Origin: Microbacterium hominis NBRC 15708
GTDB taxonomy: Bacteria > Actinomycetota > Actinomycetes > Actinomycetales > Microbacteriaceae
Direction of reading: 5' to 3'
Assembly (NCBI RefSeq): GCF_001592125.1
Contig: NZ_BCWI01000024.1
Coordinates: 1 to 54,316 of the forward strand
Length of the DNA stretch: 54,316 nucleotides
The notes beneath the pieces are model-generated. The model did not search any database. It saw nothing but the letters and a program-made list of their open reading frames with translations, and was not told where the DNA came from. Of this stretch, positions 1 to 7,444 are shown piece after piece (the stretch's first letter is position 1; the number at the start of each line of letters is the position of its first letter). The translations under genes and the position numbers were made by a program.

Positions 1-34
1 TGGCCTCGCTCGACGACCGGGGGTGGGGCCGGGG

Positions 35-40
35 TACAGT
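35..40 (+). promoter_or_regulatory. -10 box TACAGT for nnrD, leaderless layout
   Basis: TACAGT ends 7 nt before the ATG at 48, so transcription would begin at or next to the start codon. This favours ATG 48 over the in-frame GTG at 39, which lies inside the box. No -35 consensus is visible. Confidence 0.55.
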
Positions 41-47
41 GGCGGGC

Positions 48-881
48 ATGAGCGCTGCCCGGCCGTGGTCGGCGGCGGAATCCGCCGCCCTCCTCAGGGT
101 GCCAACCGCCGACGACGACAAGTATTCCCGCGGCGTCGTGGGGCTGCGCACCGGATCCGAGGAGTACCCGGGGGCGGCCGTGCTGGGTGTCGAGGCGGCG
201 TGGCGCACGGGTGTGGGCATGGTGCGCTACCTCGGGCCCCGCCGCGCCGCGGACCTCGTGCTGCACCGCCGACCCGAGACGGTCACCGCCGACGGCCGGG
301 TGCAGGCGTGGGTCGTCGGCTCCGGCACGTCCGCGCAGACGCGGACCGCCGCGGAGACCTCCGCCGTCCGGACGCTCCTCGCCGGAGAGGCGCCGGTCGT
401 CGTCGACGCCGGCGCCCTCGATCTCGTGCCGTCCGCGCCGCCCGGCACATCCGCCCGCCTGGTGCTCACTCCGCACGATCGCGAGCACACCGCCCTGCGC
501 CGCCGCCTCGGGCGCGACGAGCAGCCCGATCGCGAGGCGGCCGCCGCCGACACCGCGACGGCGACGGGCGCGGTCGTCCTCCTGAAAGGCGGCACGACCC
601 TGATCGCCGCCCCCGGCACGGGCGCCCCCGCCCTGCGCTCGGTCACGTCCGGCGTCGGCTGGCTCGCCACCGCCGGGACGGGCGACGTGCTCGCCGGCGT
701 GCTGGGCGCGCTGCTGTCCGCCTACCCCGACCGACCCGCGGATGCCGCGGCCACCGCCGCCTGGCTCCACGGGCGCGCCGGCGCGCTCGCGTCCGAGCGG
801 CACGGCGGCGGACCGATCGTCGCCCTCGACGTCGCGCACGCCGTGGCATCCGTCGTCGGGCAGCTGGTCTCGGACCGTTGA
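48..881 (+). CDS. nnrD: ADP-dependent (S)-NAD(P)H-hydrate dehydratase
   Basis: This cytosolic metabolite-repair enzyme dehydrates the S-epimer of damaged NAD(P)H hydrate back to NAD(P)H using ADP. It is the YjeF C-terminal (ribokinase-like) domain alone, 277 residues; the epimerase half is absent or encoded elsewhere. Visible family marks are the N-terminal KYSRGVVG stretch with a glycine-rich strand, and the nucleotide-binding GTGDVLAG motif near residues 210-217, preceded by LLKGGTT. ATG 48 is chosen because a TACAGT -10 box ends 7 nt upstream and there is no Shine-Dalgarno. A separate -10 box precedes the next gene, so it is probably monocistronic. Confidence 0.9.
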   Translation: MSAARPWSAAESAALLRVPTADDDKYSRGVVGLRTGSEEYPGAAVLGVEAAWRTGVGMVRYLGPRRAADLVLHRRPETVTADGRVQAWVVGSGTSAQTRTAAETSAVRTLLAGEAPVVVDAGALDLVPSAPPGTSARLVLTPHDREHTALRRRLGRDEQPDREAAAADTATATGAVVLLKGGTTLIAAPGTGAPALRSVTSGVGWLATAGTGDVLAGVLGALLSAYPDRPADAAATAAWLHGRAGALASERHGGGPIVALDVAHAVASVVGQLVSDR

Positions 882-892
882 GCGCGTCTCCT

Positions 893-898
893 TAGGAT
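893..898 (+). promoter_or_regulatory. -10 box TAGGAT, leaderless layout
   Basis: TAGGAT is followed by six G residues and then the ATG at 905. The G run could also be read as a poor Shine-Dalgarno, but it is too close to the start, so leaderless initiation is the better reading. Confidence 0.55.
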
Positions 899-904
899 GG
901 GGGG

Positions 905-2155
905 ATGACGAGGCGGAGCGCACTGTGGGCCGCCTTCGTGATCGTGCACGTCGCCGTGGCCTGGCTCGGCTTCCTCCTGCCGAACGAGCCGATGGGCGAC
1001 GTCTACCGCGTGTACGAGCCCTGGTCGCTCGGCGCCCTGCAGGGATACGGCATCGTCGGCATCGACCAGTCCTGGGTGTACCCACAGCTGGCCCTGCTGC
1101 CCATGCTGCTCGCCCACGCCTTCGCCTGGATCGCCGGCTACACCGTCGCGTGGGCGCTCGTGGTGATCGCCGTGGATGCCGTCGCCTTCGCGGTGCTCAT
1201 CGGTCGCGCCCGGTCGGCCGCACGCCGGACGGCGGGCTGGTTCTGGCTCTGCTACATCGCACTGCTGGGCCCGGTCGGCCTCTACCGGCTGGACGGGTTC
1301 ACCGTGGCGCTGGCGGTGCTGGGCTGCCTGTGGCTGCTCGGGCGGCCGTGGCTGGCCTCCGTGCTGCTGGCGGTCGCCACGTGGATGAAGGTGTGGCCCG
1401 CCGCTCTGCTCGCCGCCGCGGTCGTGGCGCTGCGTCGGCGGATCGCCCTGATCGGCGGGGCGCTGCTGGTGAGCGCGGCGACCCTCCTCGTCGTCGTCGC
1501 CCTCGGGGGCGCGGCGCACGCGTTCGGGTTCATCGGCGATCAGACGACCCGGGGCCTGCAGGTCGAGGCACCCATCAGCATGCCCTACCTCTGGGGCGCC
1601 CTCCTCGGCATCCCCGGCTTCTCGGTGTACTACGCCCAGGACCTGCTGACCTTCCAGGTCACGGGCACCGAGATCGATCCCGTCATCGCGGCGATGACGC
1701 CCGCGCTCATGATCGCGATGCTCGCCGTCGTGGGCCTGGGGGCGGCCGCGGTCATGCGCGGCGCCCGCTACGCGACGCTGTTCCCGACGCTGTCGCTCGC
1801 GCTGGTGTTGGGTTTCATCGTCTTCAACAAGGTCGGCTCGCCGCAGTACCTGTGCTGGCTCGTGCCCTCGCTGGTCGTCGGTCTGGTCATCGATCGCCGG
1901 CGATGGTCGGCCCCGGCATCCGTGGCCCTCTTCGCCGCGCTGCTGACGCAGCTCGTCTACCCGCTGACCTACAACGGCATCCTGTATCCGCAGGTGGTGC
2001 CGGTGAGCCTGCTGACCCTGCGCAACCTCGTGCTCGTCGCGATGTTCGTCTGGATGCTGGTCCGGCTCGTCGCGGTCGTGCGGGCGCCCACCGGGCCGGC
2101 ACGGGCTGCCCGAGCCGCCGCCCTCGAGACGCCCACCGTGCGCAGCCTGCCCTGA
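905..2155 (+). CDS. GT87-like (DUF2029-type) polytopic membrane glycosyltransferase
   Basis: 416 residues with around ten hydrophobic segments, resembling GT-C fold mannosyltransferases that use polyprenyl-phosphate sugars at the outer membrane face to build cell-envelope glycans. The first extracytoplasmic loop after helix 1 carries an acidic patch (GDVYRVYEPW, about residues 36-45), the place where GT-C enzymes hold their catalytic Asp. A tryptophan/tyrosine-rich loop (QSWVYPQ) follows. The C-terminal 30 residues are Ala/Arg-rich and probably cytoplasmic. Family assignment rests on overall layout rather than a decisive motif; the acceptor is unknown. It follows nnrD by 23 nt but has its own -10 box. 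Confidence 0.65.
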   Translation: MTRRSALWAAFVIVHVAVAWLGFLLPNEPMGDVYRVYEPWSLGALQGYGIVGIDQSWVYPQLALLPMLLAHAFAWIAGYTVAWALVVIAVDAVAFAVLIGRARSAARRTAGWFWLCYIALLGPVGLYRLDGFTVALAVLGCLWLLGRPWLASVLLAVATWMKVWPAALLAAAVVALRRRIALIGGALLVSAATLLVVVALGGAAHAFGFIGDQTTRGLQVEAPISMPYLWGALLGIPGFSVYYAQDLLTFQVTGTEIDPVIAAMTPALMIAMLAVVGLGAAAVMRGARYATLFPTLSLALVLGFIVFNKVGSPQYLCWLVPSLVVGLVIDRRRWSAPASVALFAALLTQLVYPLTYNGILYPQVVPVSLLTLRNLVLVAMFVWMLVRLVAVVRAPTGPARAARAAALETPTVRSLP

Positions 2156-2182
2156 CCGCTCACCCCGATCGAAGGAGTCCCC

Positions 2183-2515
2183 ATGCTCGTCGCGTTCTCC
2201 GTCGCCCCCAGCGGCGCATCCTCGCAGCCGACCGCGTCCGCGGACGGCTCGGTCCACGACGCCGTCGCCGCGGCGGTGAAGGTGGTGCGGGAGTCCGGCC
2301 TGCCGCACCGGACGACCTCGATGTTCACGGAGATCGAGGGGGAGTGGGACGAGGTGTTCGCGGTCGTGAAGGCGGCGACGGATGCCGTGATGCCGTTCGG
2401 CTCGCGCGTCTCGCTGGTGCTCAAGGCCGACATCCGGCCCGGGCGCACCGGTGAGATCGACGGGAAGATCGAGCGTCTCGAGACGGCCATCGCGGCGCTC
2501 GACGACCCGTCCTAG
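2183..2515 (+). CDS. Thiamine-binding protein, MTH1187/YkoF family
   Basis: 110 residues, the normal size for this small ferredoxin-like family (old name DUF77), whose characterised members bind thiamine. It begins with the family's typical beta strand (MLVAFSVAPSG), has the central EGEWDEVF segment seen in MTH1187-like proteins, and ends with a strand rich in small residues followed by an acidic helix. A clear Shine-Dalgarno (AAGGAG, five nt before ATG 2183) contrasts with the leaderless neighbours and suggests co-transcription with the gene ending 27 nt upstream. It could act as a thiamine carrier or sensor; no thiamine transporter is nearby. Confidence 0.75.
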   Translation: MLVAFSVAPSGASSQPTASADGSVHDAVAAAVKVVRESGLPHRTTSMFTEIEGEWDEVFAVVKAATDAVMPFGSRVSLVLKADIRPGRTGEIDGKIERLETAIAALDDPS

Positions 2516-2542
2516 GCCGGCCTTGACGCTGTCGGCAACCGG

Positions 2543-2548
2543 TAGCAT
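2543..2548 (+). promoter_or_regulatory. -10 box TAGCAT, leaderless layout
   Basis: TAGCAT ends 6 nt before GTG 2555. A TTGACG lies 14 nt further upstream, too close for an ideal -35. Confidence 0.5.
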
Positions 2549-2554
2549 GACCGG

Positions 2555-3784
2555 GTGATCTCCTCGACACCGTCGAGGGGTGCGGCGATGTGGGCGCTCC
2601 TCTCTCTCGCCGTCGGCTCGTTCGGCATCGGCATGACCGAGTTCGTCGTCATGGGCCTGCTTCCCGACATCGCCGCCGACCTGCTGCCCGCCACGTGGGC
2701 GGCCTCGCCGGAGGATGCCGTCGCGCACGCCGGCTGGCTCATCACGCTGTACGCGCTCGGGGTGGTCATCGGCGCGCCGACGATCGCCGGCGCCGTCGCG
2801 AAGTACCCGCGACACCGCGTCATGCTGGCGCTCGCCGCCGCGCTGACGGTCGGCAACGCGCTGACCCTGGTGGCCCCGACGTTCGAGCTGGTCGCGGCAT
2901 CCCGCGTGCTGGCCGGGCTGCCGCACGGCGCGTACTTCGGCATCGGCGCGCTCGTCGCCGCCGACGTCATGGGTCCGGGCAACCGCGCGAAGGGCGTCGC
3001 GTTCGTGCTCACCGGGCTCACGGTCGCGAACGTCGTCGGCGTGCCGCTCGGGACCTTCCTCGGGCAGAGCTTCGGCTGGCGCGTCGCCTTCCTCGTCGTC
3101 GCACTCATCTTCGCGCTCGCCGCCGTGATGATCGCCCTGACCGTGCCCGCCCACGCGGGGGATCCCGGCCGTACGCTCCGCGCCGAGCTGGGCGCGCTGC
3201 GCATCGGCCAGGTGTGGCTGACTCTCGGGGTCGGCGCGATCGGCTTCGGCGGCTTCTTCGCGGCCTACAGCTATGTCGCCTCGATCGTGACCGAGGTGGC
3301 CGGCGCGCCGAGCGCCGTGGTCCCCGTCATCCTCATCGTCATGGGCCTCGGGATGACGATCGGCAACCTGGTCGGCGGCCACCTCGCCGATCGCGACCTG
3401 AAGCGCACGATGCTGGGCGGCCTCGCCGCCCTGGTCGTGGTGCAGGTGCTCCTCGCGCTGAGCGCGGGGCTGCTGCTCACCCTCGGGGTGTTCATCTTCC
3501 TCGTCGGCTTCGTGTCGTCGGTGCTCAGCCCGTCGATCCAGACGCGGCTCATGGACGTCGCCGGCGACAACCAGTCGATCGCCGCGGCGCTGAACCACTC
3601 GGCGCTGAACATCGGCAACGCGAGCGGGGCGTTCCTCGGCGGCGTCGTGATCGCCGCGGGGTTCGGCTTCGTCGCGCCGGTCTGGGTGGGTGCGCTGCTC
3701 GCGGCATCCGGGCTCGTGCTCGCCCTGGTCAGCTTCGGGATCGAGGCGCGCGCGACGCGCCGTGCCGTGCACCCGGCCGGCTGA
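2555..3784 (+). CDS. MFS transporter, DHA1 (AraJ/Cml-like) family
   Basis: 409 residues, twelve predicted membrane helices, inner membrane. The first helix has the sequence GMTEFVVMGLLPDIA, typical of the AraJ/YdhP/CmlA branch of drug:H+ antiporters, and the helix 4-5 region carries the glycine-rich motif found in exporters. The substrate cannot be read from sequence; sugar or drug efflux is usual in this branch. GTG 2555 is chosen because TAGCAT ends 6 nt upstream; there is no Shine-Dalgarno. It converges with metX, leaving only 6 bp between stop codons. Confidence 0.85.
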   Translation: MISSTPSRGAAMWALLSLAVGSFGIGMTEFVVMGLLPDIAADLLPATWAASPEDAVAHAGWLITLYALGVVIGAPTIAGAVAKYPRHRVMLALAAALTVGNALTLVAPTFELVAASRVLAGLPHGAYFGIGALVAADVMGPGNRAKGVAFVLTGLTVANVVGVPLGTFLGQSFGWRVAFLVVALIFALAAVMIALTVPAHAGDPGRTLRAELGALRIGQVWLTLGVGAIGFGGFFAAYSYVASIVTEVAGAPSAVVPVILIVMGLGMTIGNLVGGHLADRDLKRTMLGGLAALVVVQVLLALSAGLLLTLGVFIFLVGFVSSVLSPSIQTRLMDVAGDNQSIAAALNHSALNIGNASGAFLGGVVIAAGFGFVAPVWVGALLAASGLVLALVSFGIEARATRRAVHPAG

Positions 3785-3790
3785 GCCGTA

Positions 3791-4993
3791 TCAGTCCTGC
3801 AGCAGTCGCCGCAGATGTGCTCCCACCGCGGGCGTCTCGATGAGGAAGCCGTCGTGGCCGAAGTCGCTCGACAGCACGATCGCGCCGTCGTCGATCGTCG
3901 TGCGGATGCCTCGTGCGATCCGGTGCTGACCGTCGATCGGGAACAGCCGGTCGCTGTCGATGCCGAGCACGAGGGTGCGGGCGGTGACCCGGGCGAGGGC
4001 GTCCTCGACACCGCCGCGATCACGACCGACGTCGTGCGAGTTCATCGCCTCGACGAGCGTGATGTAGGTGTTCGCGTCGAAGCGGCGCGTGAACTTGTTG
4101 CCGTGGAAGTCGAGATAGCTCTCCACGGCGAACCGGCCGCCGTGCCCGAGCGGGCTCTTTCCCGACTGCCACGAGCGCTGGAAGCGCTGGTTCAGCTCGG
4201 TGGGGCTGCGGTAGTTCAGCAGTGCCATGCGGCGGGCCAGGGCGAGACCGCGGTGCGGGCCGTCGCCGTCGGGCGCGTCGTAGTACTCGCCGTCCGCGAA
4301 GCGGGGGTCCATCTGGATGGCCTCCAGCTGCACGCCGTTGAGGGCGATCTGGTCGGCCGTGGTCGTCGGCGGCGAGGAGAGGACCGCCAGCCGGCGCACC
4401 CGCTCGGGGAGGCCGACACCCCACTCCAGGGCGTGCATCCCGCCCATCGAGCCGCCGATCACCGCTGCCCACACCGGGATTCCCAGGCTGTCGGCGAGGA
4501 GCACCTGCGCGGCGACCTGGTCGCGGATCGTGAGGTACGGGAAGCGTCCCGCCCACTCGTAGCCGTCGGGTGCGATCGAGGACGGGCCTGTCGAGCCCTG
4601 GCATCCGCCGAGCATGTTGGGCGCCACGACGAACCAGCGGTCGGTGTCGATGGCAGCGCCGGGACCGACGATGTCGTCCCACCAGCCCGCGGTGGGGTGG
4701 CCGGGGCCGGCCGCGCCGCGCACGTGGCTGTCGCCGGTCAACGCGTGCAGCACGAGCACGGCGTTGTCGCGGTCGGGGGACAGCTCGCCCCAGGTCTCGT
4801 AGGCGAGTCGGATGCCGGGCAGCTCCCGACCGCCTTCCGTCGTGAACGCGCCGAACGCGGCGAAGCGGCGCTCGCCGGCCGGATCGCCGTCGCGCCAGGC
4901 GCCCGTCGCCGGGGGACGTCCGCGCAGGAGACGCGCGTCGGCCTCCGTGATCGGCGCGCTCGGCACCGTGTCCTCGGAGGTCTGCCAGTCCAT
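3791..4993 (-). CDS. metX: Homoserine O-acetyltransferase
   Basis: Transfers acetyl from acetyl-CoA to homoserine, giving the O-acetylhomoserine used by MetY for direct sulfhydrylation. 400 residues, alpha/beta-hydrolase fold. The nucleophile is the Ser of GGSMGG (about residue 182), with Asp in GIDSDRLFP and His in GHDGFLIE near the C terminus completing the triad. ATG 4993 (MDWQTS) is preferred over an ATG 9 nt upstream because GGGAGA sits 9 nt before it. It lies 148 nt downstream of metY on the same strand, with a strong hairpin in the gap, so expression may be partly uncoupled from metY. Confidence 0.95.
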   Translation of the reverse strand: MDWQTSEDTVPSAPITEADARLLRGRPPATGAWRDGDPAGERRFAAFGAFTTEGGRELPGIRLAYETWGELSPDRDNAVLVLHALTGDSHVRGAAGPGHPTAGWWDDIVGPGAAIDTDRWFVVAPNMLGGCQGSTGPSSIAPDGYEWAGRFPYLTIRDQVAAQVLLADSLGIPVWAAVIGGSMGGMHALEWGVGLPERVRRLAVLSSPPTTTADQIALNGVQLEAIQMDPRFADGEYYDAPDGDGPHRGLALARRMALLNYRSPTELNQRFQRSWQSGKSPLGHGGRFAVESYLDFHGNKFTRRFDANTYITLVEAMNSHDVGRDRGGVEDALARVTARTLVLGIDSDRLFPIDGQHRIARGIRTTIDDGAIVLSSDFGHDGFLIETPAVGAHLRRLLQD

Positions 4994-5063
4994 ACGATCC
5001 ATTCTCCCGGCTCGCCCGGCGCGCGAACCGACTGTTACGCCGGGCGGGGCCCACACGCACGAA

Positions 5064-5095
5064 CTCCGCAGTCGATCGCGTGATCGGCTGCGGAG
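5064..5095. repeat. 14-bp hairpin in the metY-metX gap
   Basis: Arms 5064-5077 and 5082-5095 are complementary over 14 bp, with one G-T pair and a 4-nt loop (GCGT). No T run follows on either strand, so it is not a classical intrinsic terminator. It could be an mRNA processing or stabilising element, a partial terminator, or a protein-binding palindrome controlling metX separately from metY. Confidence 0.75.
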
Positions 5096-5141
5096 CTCGC
5101 GGCATCCTGCGGTGCTCGTGCGCCGCGCGAGGGGAGTGGGC

Positions 5142-6464
5142 TCAGGCGCGGGCGGCCTCGGAGACCTTGCGCGCGGCGGCGAGGGCCTGCGCGAGGTCGG
5201 CCTTGAGGTCCTCGACGTTCTCCAGACCCACCGACAGGCGCACGAGGCCGGGGGTCACACCCGTCGTGAGCTGCTGCTCGGGCGTGAGCTGCGAGTGCGT
5301 CGTGGATGCCGGGTGGATGACGAGCGAGCGCACGTCGCCGATGTTCGCGAGGTGGCTGAACAGCTCGAGCGCGTTGACGAACTCACGGCCGGCCTCCACG
5401 CCCCCCTTCAGCTCGAACGAGAGCACCGCGCCGACACCCTTCGGGGCGTAGCGGTTCGCGGCGGCGTACCAGGGCGAGGTGGGCAGGCCCGAGTAGTTCA
5501 CCGACGCGATGTCGTCGTGGTTCTCCAGCCACTCCGCGATCTCCTGCGCGTTCTGCACGTGACGCTCGATGCGCAGCGACAGGGTCTCGATGCCCTGGAT
5601 GAGCAGCCACGCGCTCTGCGGCGAGATGGCGGCACCCAGGTCGCGCAGCAGCTGCACGCGGGCCTTGATGACGTAGGCCAGGCCGTCGCCGACCGCCTGC
5701 GTGTAGACCGCGCCGTGGTAGGAGGGGTCGGGGGTGGTCAGGCCCGGGAAGCGGTCGGCGTGCTCCGACCACGGGAAGGTGCCGCCGTCGACGATCGCGC
5801 CGCCGATGACGGTGCCGTGACCGCCGAGGAACTTGGTGGCCGAGTGCACGACGATGTCGGCGCCGTGCTCGAACGGGCGGATGAGGTACGGGGTCGCGAT
5901 CGTGTTGTCGACGATGAGCGGCACCCCGGCCTCGTGCGCGACGTCGGCGACGGTGCGGATGTCGAGGACGTTGATCTGCGGGTTGCCGATCGTCTCCGCG
6001 AAGAACAGCTTCGTGTTCGGGCGGACGGCGCGGCGCCACTCCTCGGGGTCGTCCTGGTTCTCGACGAACGTGACCTCGATGCCGAGCTTGCCCAGCGTGT
6101 ACTTGAACAGGTTGTAGGTGCCGCCGTAGATCGAGCTCGACGAAACGATGTGGTCGCCCGCCTCGGCGATGTTGAGCACCGCGAAGGTCTCCGCGGCCTG
6201 ACCCGATGCGACGAGGAGGGCGCCGGTGCCGCCCTCGAGCGCGGCGATGCGCTGCTCGACGACATCCTGCGTGGGGTTCTGGATGCGGGTGTAGATGTTG
6301 CCGAACTCGGCCAGAGCGAAGAGGTTCGCGGCGTGGTCGGCGTTGTCGAACACGTAGGAGGTGGTCTGGTAGATCGGGGTGGCGCGCGCCTTCGTGACCG
6401 GATCGGGCTGGGCGCCCGCGTGGATCTGCGTGGTCTCGAAGCGCCAGTTCTCGGATGCGGACAT
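5142..6464 (-). CDS. metY: O-acetylhomoserine aminocarboxypropyltransferase (sulfhydrylase)
   Basis: PLP enzyme that joins sulfide (or methanethiol) to O-acetylhomoserine, giving homocysteine (or methionine); cytosolic. 440 residues, the usual length for MetY, which is longer than cystathionine gamma-synthases. The cofactor lysine is in SATKFLGGHGT and the N terminus has the family's TTQIHAGAQPDP stretch. ATG 6464 (MSASEN) is chosen over ATG 6476 because GGAG precedes it by 6 nt. A probable promoter lies about 65 nt upstream. metX follows, the classic actinobacterial methionine pair. The same window carries a second trans-sulfuration-type enzyme at 33594-34796. Confidence 0.95.
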   Translation of the reverse strand: MSASENWRFETTQIHAGAQPDPVTKARATPIYQTTSYVFDNADHAANLFALAEFGNIYTRIQNPTQDVVEQRIAALEGGTGALLVASGQAAETFAVLNIAEAGDHIVSSSSIYGGTYNLFKYTLGKLGIEVTFVENQDDPEEWRRAVRPNTKLFFAETIGNPQINVLDIRTVADVAHEAGVPLIVDNTIATPYLIRPFEHGADIVVHSATKFLGGHGTVIGGAIVDGGTFPWSEHADRFPGLTTPDPSYHGAVYTQAVGDGLAYVIKARVQLLRDLGAAISPQSAWLLIQGIETLSLRIERHVQNAQEIAEWLENHDDIASVNYSGLPTSPWYAAANRYAPKGVGAVLSFELKGGVEAGREFVNALELFSHLANIGDVRSLVIHPASTTHSQLTPEQQLTTGVTPGLVRLSVGLENVEDLKADLAQALAAARKVSEAARA

Positions 6465-6528
6465 GTCGGGCTCCATCGGGGTATCGGGAAGTGGAGGGGT
6501 GCCGGGACGGACGCCGCGGCCACCACCG

Positions 6529-6557
6529 AGAGTAGGGATCGGCGTCGTTGTCAACAA
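6529..6557 (-). promoter_or_regulatory. Probable metY promoter with overlapping palindrome
   Basis: Read on the minus strand: TTGTTG, 17-nt spacer, TACTCT. An overlapping TTGACA would leave only 14 nt. The -35 area includes GTTGTCAAC, a short perfect palindrome that might be an operator. The leader would be about 58 nt. I see no SAM riboswitch in it. Confidence 0.5.
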
Positions 6558-6614
6558 CGGGTGGGAAATGTGACGTAACGAATTCGGCTCCCGACGGCAT
6601 CCGGCACCGTGACG

Positions 6615-6620
6615 TAGCGT
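6615..6620 (+). promoter_or_regulatory. -10 box TAGCGT, leaderless layout
   Basis: TAGCGT ends 6 nt before ATG 6627. This promoter diverges from that of metY, about 60 bp away. Confidence 0.55.
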
Positions 6621-6626
6621 GGGGGC

Positions 6627-7415
6627 ATGACTTCGCAGCAGGGGACCAGACGAGCCGTGGTGACGGGTGCGAGCTCGGGGATCGGAGCCGCCACGGTGCG
6701 GGCCCTCCGGGCGAGCGGGTGGGAGGTCGTGGGCGTCGCGCGCCGCGCCGACCGCCTTGCCGCCCTCGACGCCGAGGTCGGCTCCGCGTCGTTCGCGGCG
6801 GACCTCTCGAACGCGGCGGACGTCGCCGCGCTCGTCGAGCACCTGGCCGCGACCGGTCCGCTGCACGCGCTCGTCCACGTCGCGGGCGGCGCGCGCGGCA
6901 CCGACCGGGTCGAGAACGGCGATCCCGCCGACTGGCGGTGGATGTTCGAGGCCAACGTGCTGTCGGCCCAGCTGGTGACCGCCGCGGTGCTGCCGCTGCT
7001 GCGTGCGGCGATCGGCGCCGGCGGCCACGCCGACACCCTGTACGTGACCTCGACGGCCGCCCAGACGGCGTATCCCGGCGGCGCCGGCTACAACGCCGCG
7101 AAGGCGGGCGAGGCGATGCTCGTGCACGCCCTCCGCCTCGAGCTCAACGGCGAGCCGATCCGGGTGACGGAGATCGCGCCGGGGATGGTCTACACCGAGG
7201 AGTTCACGCTCAACCGGCTGGGCGGCGACCGGGCCACCGCCGAGAAGGTCTACGAGGGCGTCGAGAATCCGCTCGTCGCGGACGACGTCGCCGACGTGAT
7301 CGCCTACGCGCTGAATGCGCCCGGACACGTCAACCTCGACCTCGTGACGATGCGGCCCGTCGCCCAGTCCGCGCAGCACCTGCTCGCGCGCGGGCGCCTC
7401 CGCCCGCGCGGCTGA
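6627..7415 (+). CDS. SDR family NAD(P)-dependent oxidoreductase (YdfG-like)
   Basis: 262 residues, classical short-chain dehydrogenase with one Rossmann domain. TGASSGIG (about residues 12-19) is the nucleotide-binding loop, and the catalytic Ser and YxxxK are visible in STAAQ and YNAAK. ARR after strand 2 suggests NADP(H) preference. The layout resembles YdfG-type 3-hydroxy acid/serine dehydrogenases, but the substrate is not readable. The last codons form a GC hairpin that may end transcription. Divergent from metY, convergent with the MFS gene at 7445. Confidence 0.85.
   Translation: MTSQQGTRRAVVTGASSGIGAATVRALRASGWEVVGVARRADRLAALDAEVGSASFAADLSNAADVAALVEHLAATGPLHALVHVAGGARGTDRVENGDPADWRWMFEANVLSAQLVTAAVLPLLRAAIGAGGHADTLYVTSTAAQTAYPGGAGYNAAKAGEAMLVHALRLELNGEPIRVTEIAPGMVYTEEFTLNRLGGDRATAEKVYEGVENPLVADDVADVIAYALNAPGHVNLDLVTMRPVAQSAQHLLARGRLRPRG
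7387..7410. terminator. GC-rich hairpin at the 3' end of the SDR gene
   Basis: A perfect 10-bp stem (7387-7396 with 7401-7410, loop CCTC) within the last codons of the SDR gene and between two converging genes. There is no T run. The position suggests transcription end or RNA 3' stabilisation for either strand. Confidence 0.4.
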
Positions 7416-7444
7416 CCCCGCGGCGCGCCCGCAGCGGCGACGCG

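Noticed and set aside
722..3772. A 1016-residue open frame on the minus strand
   Set aside because: It is Arg/Gly/Asp/His-rich, covers three convincing plus-strand genes and has no recognisable domain; long antisense frames are normal at this GC content.
6465..6528. Possible SAM riboswitch in the metY leader
   Set aside because: The leader is only about 58 nt and I see none of the conserved cores of SAM-I or SAM-IV.
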